DNA of 46,039 nt from Candidatus Omnitrophota bacterium (GTDB lineage: Bacteria; Omnitrophota; Gorgyraeia; 2-01-FULL-45-10), in contig JAQTPE010000001.1 in assembly GCA_028748925.1 (NCBI GenBank), positions 12,065 through 58,103 on the forward strand, in the 5' to 3' direction. The notes under the pieces are model-generated. The model was not told the origin of the DNA. It worked only from the letters and a program-made list of their open reading frames with translations, and made no database searches. How positions within the stretch are numbered: the first letter of the stretch is position 1; each line of letters starts with the position of its first letter. Positions 41,901-46,039 of this stretch are shown piece after piece. The translations under genes were made by a program, and so were the position numbers.

Positions 41901-42623
41901 ATGTATAAGGAAAGGTCTTACAGGCAATGGGTGAAGAGCGAAGGCCTCGTTACTTTTGAGGTTAAAGAACTTGAAACCGATCTGCTCATATCGACCGGAA
42001 AGAACCTGGAAAATAAGGCGCGTGAATCCGTCTTAAATTACAGAGAAGAGATACGTTCTTACGTAGAAAAGAACAGAGATTTTTTTACAGCGCTCAAACC
42101 GGTAGATGTAGGGGCTTGCGCTCCAGGGATAGTAAGGGCGATGGCGAATGCCGGCAGGAAGGCGTCCGTAGGGCCCATGGCTGCTGTTGCCGGAGCGATA
42201 GCGGAATTTGTGGGAAGGGACCTGCTGACATATACCGATGAAGTTATAGTGGAAAACGGCGGGGACATATTTATTAAGACGAAAGCTAATAGAACCCTCG
42301 GTATTTATGCCGGAGAGAATTCTCCTTTTAGCGGCAAGCTGGCCATCGAGATATCTCCTTCGGATAAGGGGTTGGGCATATGCACTTCGAGCGGTACAGT
42401 GAGCCATTCTTTGAGTTTTGGGAAAGCCGATGCGGCAGTGATCTTATCAGATGACACGGCGCTCGCGGATGCGGCGGCCACGGCTATGGGCAATATTGTA
42501 AAGAACGAAGATTGTATAGAGAAGGGGATAGAATTTGCTAAATCGATAGACGCCGTAAGGGGCGCGTTGGTTATCGTAGGGGATAAACTCGGCAGTTGGG
42601 GGAATATAAAACTAGTAAAGTAA
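41901..42623 (+). CDS. UPF0280 family protein (ApbE-like)
   Basis: 240 residues matching the UPF0280 family, which is distantly related to ApbE FAD:protein FMN transferases: VGACAPGIVRAMANAG, VGPMAAVAGAIAEFVG, IVENGGDIFIK and ICTSSGTVSHSLSFG. No confirmed role is known to me; family members often lie beside the NIL-ferredoxin gene that follows here. It begins 6 bases after hypE. No ribosome site is present; an extended -10-like TGTTAAAAT sits 3 bases upstream, too close to serve this ATG. It could flavinylate or otherwise mature a redox partner of the hydrogenase, but this is only suggested by context. Confidence 0.85.
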   Translation: MYKERSYRQWVKSEGLVTFEVKELETDLLISTGKNLENKARESVLNYREEIRSYVEKNRDFFTALKPVDVGACAPGIVRAMANAGRKASVGPMAAVAGAIAEFVGRDLLTYTDEVIVENGGDIFIKTKANRTLGIYAGENSPFSGKLAIEISPSDKGLGICTSSGTVSHSLSFGKADAAVILSDDTALADAAATAMGNIVKNEDCIEKGIEFAKSIDAVRGALVIVGDKLGSWGNIKLVK

Positions 42624-42654
42624 CAAGACGAAACCCTCTACAAGGAGGTTATAA

Positions 42655-43062
42655 ATGGTATCAAAGAGGATAGTCTTAACATTTCCGCATAAACTCGTAG
42701 ATAGGCCCATAGTCTATAAGCTGGTAAAGGATTTTGACCTCGTCTTCAATATTTTACAGGCAAAGATCACACAGCAGGAAGAGGGGCTCCTGATCCTGGA
42801 GCTAACCGGCACAAAAGAGCATTACGCGAACGGCATAAAATATCTTACGGAGTTAGGCGTCAATATCCAGCCGTTAAGCAAAGACGTTACCAGGAACGAT
42901 GACCGTTGCACGCATTGCGGCGCCTGTGTTACCATATGTCCCACGGGAGCGCTATATATGGATAAGAATACGATGAAAGTCGTATTCGATTCCGATAAAT
43001 GTATCGCATGCGAGCTCTGTGTAAGGGCTTGTCCTCCGCGCGCTATGATAGTAAAACTCTAA
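42655..43062 (+). CDS. NIL-domain [4Fe-4S] ferredoxin
   Basis: 135 residues. The N-terminal 75 or so form a NIL domain (a small ligand-binding fold, often in methionine transporter ATPases), and the C-terminal half is an 8-iron ferredoxin with CTHCGACVTICPTG and CIACELCVRACPP. The ATG has a good AGGAGG ribosome site. The protein probably carries low-potential electrons, with the NIL part as a possible sensor. Its position between the UPF0280 gene and the hydrogenase operon suggests a shared redox task. Confidence 0.9.
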   Translation: MVSKRIVLTFPHKLVDRPIVYKLVKDFDLVFNILQAKITQQEEGLLILELTGTKEHYANGIKYLTELGVNIQPLSKDVTRNDDRCTHCGACVTICPTGALYMDKNTMKVVFDSDKCIACELCVRACPPRAMIVKL

Positions 43063-43077
43063 AATACCGCGTTGACG

Positions 43078-43106
43078 TTGACTTAGAACGTGAAATGCAT
43101 TAAAAT
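43078..43106 (+). promoter_or_regulatory. Promoter of the hydrogenase operon
   Basis: TTGACT (43078-43083) and TAAAAT (43101-43106) have a 17-base spacer; TTGACG just upstream (43072) is an alternative -35. It lies about 29 bases before the ATG at 43135, in an AT-rich gap. Confidence 0.55.
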
Positions 43107-43134
43107 AGAACACTTTATAAGATAATCACAGTAT

Positions 43135-44238
43135 ATGTTAGTTACTCATTACTCCATAACGAAGAGCGACCTATTCGATCTTTTAGCGCGTCTGGCGCAA
43201 ACGAGCAGGGTCTTCGTGCCCTACAGTTGTGATAGCCAGAGATCCGAGAATATCAGGTTTTATTTTGGCGAATTCGACCCTTCCAGGGAATCTGCGGTAG
43301 AATTGGGCGGCGTCAGGCAGAGCCAGCCTTTTAAATCGTTCATAAGCCCTGCCAGAGAGACGGTTATGGGCGGGAACGAGCCTGGCCCGAAGCCGGCCCA
43401 GCGCCACTCGCTTCGTTCGGGTACGGGGCGCGTAATAGTAGCGGGCGTTAAAGCCTGTGATCTGTCGAGCCTTATCCTGCAGGATTACGTATATTTAAAA
43501 GGCGACGTTAAAGATCCTTTTTACGCTTTTCGCCGCGATAACACCCTGATAATATCCTGTGACTGTACATACGCAAAAGAGACCTGCTTCTGCGTAGCTA
43601 TGGGCGGGCGTCCTTATCCGACAAAAGATTTCGATCTTAACCTCTCTCCGCAGGATGGTTTTTTTGTGGTAGAGGTGGGCAGCGATAAGGGCAGGGAGAT
43701 CGTGGATAGCTACAAGACATTCTTTAAAAATTGTAAAAACAGAGACTTCTCCGGACGTGACAGTATGCGCGAGAATGTCGGTCTTCAGATACAGGATTTT
43801 ATAAAAAAAAGAGGCACTCCGGATACGGCAGCCATAAACGGTAATGTGAAAAAGAGCTATGATAATCTGCCTCTTTGGCAGGATGCCGCGTCCACGTGTG
43901 TGGAATGCGGAGCGTGTAATCTTGTTTGCCCGACCTGCCACTGCTTTTTGCTGTTCGATGAGAGCGCCCGGCAGAAGATAGGCAGAGGAAAAGTTTGGGA
44001 TGCCTGCCTGTACAAAACGTTCGCCAAAGTCGCCGGAAATCATAACCCGAGGAAGTATCTTTATGAAAGGATGCGTAACAGGTTCGACAAGAAGTTCGCG
44101 TTCTTTCCCGAGGTGCTCGGCTATTTTGCCTGTACCGGATGCGGCCGATGTATAGAAGCGTGTCCCGGGAATATAGATATAAGAGAAGTGCTTAAAGGCG
44201 TAGTTACGGGAAAGTGGAAAAAACCGCCTCATGATTAA
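43135..44238 (+). CDS. Hydrogenase beta-subunit-like iron-sulfur protein (HydB/AsrA family)
   Basis: 367 residues. An N-terminal region with AGVKACDLSSLILQDYVY and CDCTYAKETCFCVAMGG is typical of the HydB/AsrA family. Two C-terminal [4Fe-4S] sites are CVECGACNLVCPTCHC (about 257-272) and CTGCGRCIEACPG (about 333-345). In sulfhydrogenases and anaerobic sulfite reductase, this subunit passes electrons between the NAD(P)H-oxidising HydG/AsrB flavoprotein and the active-site subunit. Here it leads the operon and overlaps the HydG-like gene by 8 bases. The partner downstream is a membrane NuoH-like subunit rather than an obvious sulfite reductase, favouring hydrogenase. No ribosome site is evident. 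Confidence 0.88.
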   Translation: MLVTHYSITKSDLFDLLARLAQTSRVFVPYSCDSQRSENIRFYFGEFDPSRESAVELGGVRQSQPFKSFISPARETVMGGNEPGPKPAQRHSLRSGTGRVIVAGVKACDLSSLILQDYVYLKGDVKDPFYAFRRDNTLIISCDCTYAKETCFCVAMGGRPYPTKDFDLNLSPQDGFFVVEVGSDKGREIVDSYKTFFKNCKNRDFSGRDSMRENVGLQIQDFIKKRGTPDTAAINGNVKKSYDNLPLWQDAASTCVECGACNLVCPTCHCFLLFDESARQKIGRGKVWDACLYKTFAKVAGNHNPRKYLYERMRNRFDKKFAFFPEVLGYFACTGCGRCIEACPGNIDIREVLKGVVTGKWKKPPHD

Positions 44239-45058
44239 TTGTAAAAACCCATATTCGTATATAGAAGCCGAGATCCTTAATATTACGACGGAGACGTCCA
44301 ATATAAAGACTTTTACGTTAAAGCCCCGCGAAACTATTCCGTTTCTGGCGGGCCAATTCATGGATGTATCCGTACCGGGTGTAGGCGAGGCCCCGTTCAC
44401 GCCTTCATCGAACCATAAGATTGCGGATAAACTGGATTTTACGATAATGAACGTAGGGCGCGTTACCGGATTATTGCATGAAATGGAAAAAGGGAAGACG
44501 GTGGGGCTCCGCGGTCCGTACGGGACCGCATATCCTATAGCAGAATGGAAGAATAAGGAGATATTTATCGTTGGCGGCGGGGTGGGCCTGGCGCCTCTAA
44601 GAGCTCTGTTATATGCGTTATTCAATAATATAGACGATTATAAAAAAATAATCCTCAGATACGGCGCGAGGACTTATAAAGATATAGTCTACATAAATGA
44701 GATAGAAACATGGAAGAAGAGGGCGGCCAATGTCGACATAGGGGTTACGGTCGATGTAGGGGATGAACTATGGAAAGGTAATGTAGGTCTCGTTACCACT
44801 GTGCTGAAAGATTCGGGGGTTGATATCAATAACGCAGTCAGCATAGTCTGCGGTCCTCCTATAATGATGAAGTTCGTTACCTTTAAACTTCTCGATATGG
44901 GATTTAAAGATAATCAGATATATTTATCGATGGAGAAGAATATGTCGTGCGGCATAGGAAAGTGCGGCCATTGCAGGATAGGGCCCTATTACGCGTGCAA
45001 AGACGGGCCGGTTTTCACATACGACAAGTTGAAGAATTTACCAAATATCTGGGATTAG
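44231..45058 (+). CDS. Hydrogenase gamma-subunit-like FAD/NAD(P)-binding protein (HydG/AsrB family)
   Basis: 275 residues of ferredoxin-reductase type. An FAD-binding barrel (FLAGQFMDVSVPG, FTIMNVGRVT) is followed by a nucleotide-binding part (FIVGGGVGLAPLRALLY) and a C-terminal [2Fe-2S] motif with four cysteines (CGIGKCGHC and a later YYAC). Family members oxidise or reduce NAD(P)H. It overlaps the HydB-like gene by 8 bases. Together the pair forms a diaphorase module that could link NAD(P)H to the hydrogenase. Cofactor preference, NADH or NADPH, cannot be told from the sequence alone. Confidence 0.9.
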   Translation: MINCKNPYSYIEAEILNITTETSNIKTFTLKPRETIPFLAGQFMDVSVPGVGEAPFTPSSNHKIADKLDFTIMNVGRVTGLLHEMEKGKTVGLRGPYGTAYPIAEWKNKEIFIVGGGVGLAPLRALLYALFNNIDDYKKIILRYGARTYKDIVYINEIETWKKRAANVDIGVTVDVGDELWKGNVGLVTTVLKDSGVDINNAVSIVCGPPIMMKFVTFKLLDMGFKDNQIYLSMEKNMSCGIGKCGHCRIGPYYACKDGPVFTYDKLKNLPNIWD

Positions 45059-45082
45059 ATAGCTGAAAGCTGAAAGCAAACG

Positions 45083-45586
45083 ATGAAACGACTGCTAATA
45101 GACTTGGACATATGTTCGAAATGCAAAGAGTGCGGGATGCTCTGCAGTTATATTCAGCACCCGGGCAATAACGGCATAATGACATTAAGAGAATTTGCGC
45201 ACTTCGCTGTGGTCTGCAGGCGCTGCGATGACGCGCCATGCGTCTCTTCGTGCCCATGGGAAGCCCTTGAACTTCAACCTTCTAATATGCTGAAGCGGTA
45301 TATGATGAGATGCACATCCTGCAAGAATTGTTCCAGGGCGTGTCCCTTCGGAGTGATATATCCGGAGACGATACCTTTTGTTATATCAAGGTGTGATTAC
45401 TGCATGGGAAGATTAAAAGACGGTGAAGTTCCGATATGCCTGCAATCCTGCACTCATGGCGGTATCCAATACGGCGAATTCGAAGAGAAGAAGGAAGATG
45501 GCATCTTTAAGGCGTCGGATCATCTGATGGTCAAAACCGTCTTTAAATGGGAGAGAGCGGAGGAGATTCCGCCTAAAAAAAAGTAG
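45083..45586 (+). CDS. HycB/HydN-like polyferredoxin subunit
   Basis: 167 residues with four cysteine groups: CSKCKECGMLC, CRRCDDAPCVSSCP, CTSCKNCSRACPFG and CDYCMGRLKDGEVPICLQSC. The layout matches electron-transfer subunits of formate hydrogenlyase and related complexes (HycB, HydN, DmsB-like). It lies 24 bases after the HydG-like gene and 3 bases before the membrane subunit gene. It probably wires the diaphorase pair to the membrane hydrogenase. Confidence 0.9.
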   Translation: MKRLLIDLDICSKCKECGMLCSYIQHPGNNGIMTLREFAHFAVVCRRCDDAPCVSSCPWEALELQPSNMLKRYMMRCTSCKNCSRACPFGVIYPETIPFVISRCDYCMGRLKDGEVPICLQSCTHGGIQYGEFEEKKEDGIFKASDHLMVKTVFKWERAEEIPPKKK

Positions 45587-45589
45587 GCT

Positions 45590-46039
45590 ATGCTCGAGAA
45601 TCTTTTTAAATTTATGGTTTATCCCGGATTTTTGTTTTCCGGCGCTATAGGTCTTTTGGCCGGGTGGTTCGACAGGAAGATTACGGCGCGCCTGCAATGG
45701 AGGGTCGGGCCCCATTGGTATCAGAATTTTATGGATATAGCAAAACTCTTTTTGAAGGAGACGCTTATACCCGATGGCGCTTCAAGGATGGTATTCTTTG
45801 CCATGCCTTTATTAGCGATAGCCGGCTCGACGCTCGCTTCAACGATAATCATGGTTATCAATCAAACCCCCGGAGTTACATTCATAGGCGATCTTATAGT
45901 GGTTGTTTATCTGATGTTGATACCTCCGCTTGCTCTCATGCTGGGAGGGTTTGCATCCGGTAATCCGCTAGCTTCTCTGGGCGGGTCAAGAGAGATGAAG
46001 CTGATGCTCTCTTACGAACTCCCGTTTCTCCTGGCGCTT
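45590..46039 (+). CDS. NuoH/HycD-like membrane subunit of a group 4-type hydrogenase or complex I relative (3'-partial)
   Basis: 150 codons, open at the window end, so absent from the ORF track. The start ATG 45590 lies 3 bases after the polyferredoxin stop. Membrane segments begin GFLFSGAIGLLAGWFDRKITARLQWRVGP, the signature of the NuoH/EchB/HycD family (ERKxxxRxQxRxGP-type), and GGSREMKLMLSYELPF is the conserved cytoplasmic loop that contacts the catalytic module. This subunit anchors the hydrogenase or oxidoreductase in the membrane and takes part in proton or sodium movement. The remaining membrane and catalytic subunits should lie beyond the window. Confidence 0.92.
   Translation, partial: MLENLFKFMVYPGFLFSGAIGLLAGWFDRKITARLQWRVGPHWYQNFMDIAKLFLKETLIPDGASRMVFFAMPLLAIAGSTLASTIIMVINQTPGVTFIGDLIVVVYLMLIPPLALMLGGFASGNPLASLGGSREMKLMLSYELPFLLAL

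Noticed and set aside
43495-44625. 376-residue ORF on the minus strand
   Set aside because: It lies antisense to two clear iron-sulfur and flavin subunits whose motifs are intact on the plus strand, and its own translation shows no recognisable family.
43135-45058. Anaerobic sulfite reductase (AsrAB) assignment
   Set aside because: The two families are related and both fit, but the neighbouring hyp genes and the NuoH/HycD-like subunit favour a hydrogenase; no AsrC-like gene is seen in the window.
1-46039. CRISPR arrays, tRNA or rRNA genes
   Set aside because: No regularly spaced direct repeats and no recognisable tRNA or rRNA sequence were seen by eye. A covariance-model scan would be needed to exclude small RNAs.

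Overview
The window looks like one end of a metagenome-assembled contig from a Gram-negative-type, anaerobic, fermentative bacterium, most likely Candidatus Omnitrophota (Omnitrophica). This assignment is an inference. It rests on two very large multidomain proteins of the kind that phylum is known for, on outer-membrane and lipoprotein signals, on palindromic repeats scattered between genes, and on a hydrogenase with its maturation genes. No rRNA, tRNA or CRISPR array was recognised. The first 127 bases repeat positions 2314-2440 exactly, which suggests the window begins at an assembly-graph contig end.

Region 1 (1-16.5 kb) holds two giant genes with a small HD-GYP gene between them. The first is open at its 5' end. 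It carries a UDPGP-like nucleotidyltransferase region, a GalT/HIT-like region with an HxHxQ motif, a degenerate GHKL-like region and membrane segments. The second encodes 3,362 residues with a signal peptide. It joins domains resembling phosphofructokinase, phosphohexomutase and phosphoglucose isomerase, which are consecutive sugar-phosphate steps, with a HEIAH metallopeptidase-like motif between them.

Region 2 (16.45-17.55 kb) is a RAYT-type (REP-associated tyrosine) transposase flanked by inverted REP-like hairpins. An ORF6N gene remnant sits just upstream of it.

Region 3 (17.6-34.3 kb) looks like a glycan-use locus. It encodes a HAMP-only membrane protein, three secreted glycoamylase-like (PF10091/GH144-type) proteins, a beta-barrel protein, and an ABC sugar importer (binding lipoprotein plus two permeases, no ATPase). 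It also encodes a secreted TPR protein, five proteins sharing one jelly-roll, carbohydrate-binding-like module, and a ROK regulator. The combination suggests capture, cleavage and import of a beta-glucan, possibly a beta-1,2-glucan.

Region 4 (34.3-37.8 kb) holds an HtpX-like protease with an EF-hand loop, a MetE-like protein, agmatinase and pyruvoyl-dependent arginine decarboxylase. The last two make putrescine from arginine.

Region 5 (37.8-38.45 kb) is an intergenic island with three large hairpins.

Region 6 (38.46-46.04 kb) is hydrogenase-related: the C-terminal half of HypF, then HypC, HypD and HypE, a UPF0280 protein and a NIL-ferredoxin. An operon then begins with HydB-like and HydG-like diaphorase subunits, a polyferredoxin and a NuoH/HycD-like membrane subunit cut by the window end. 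This points to a membrane-bound [NiFe] hydrogenase that may exchange electrons with NAD(P)H.
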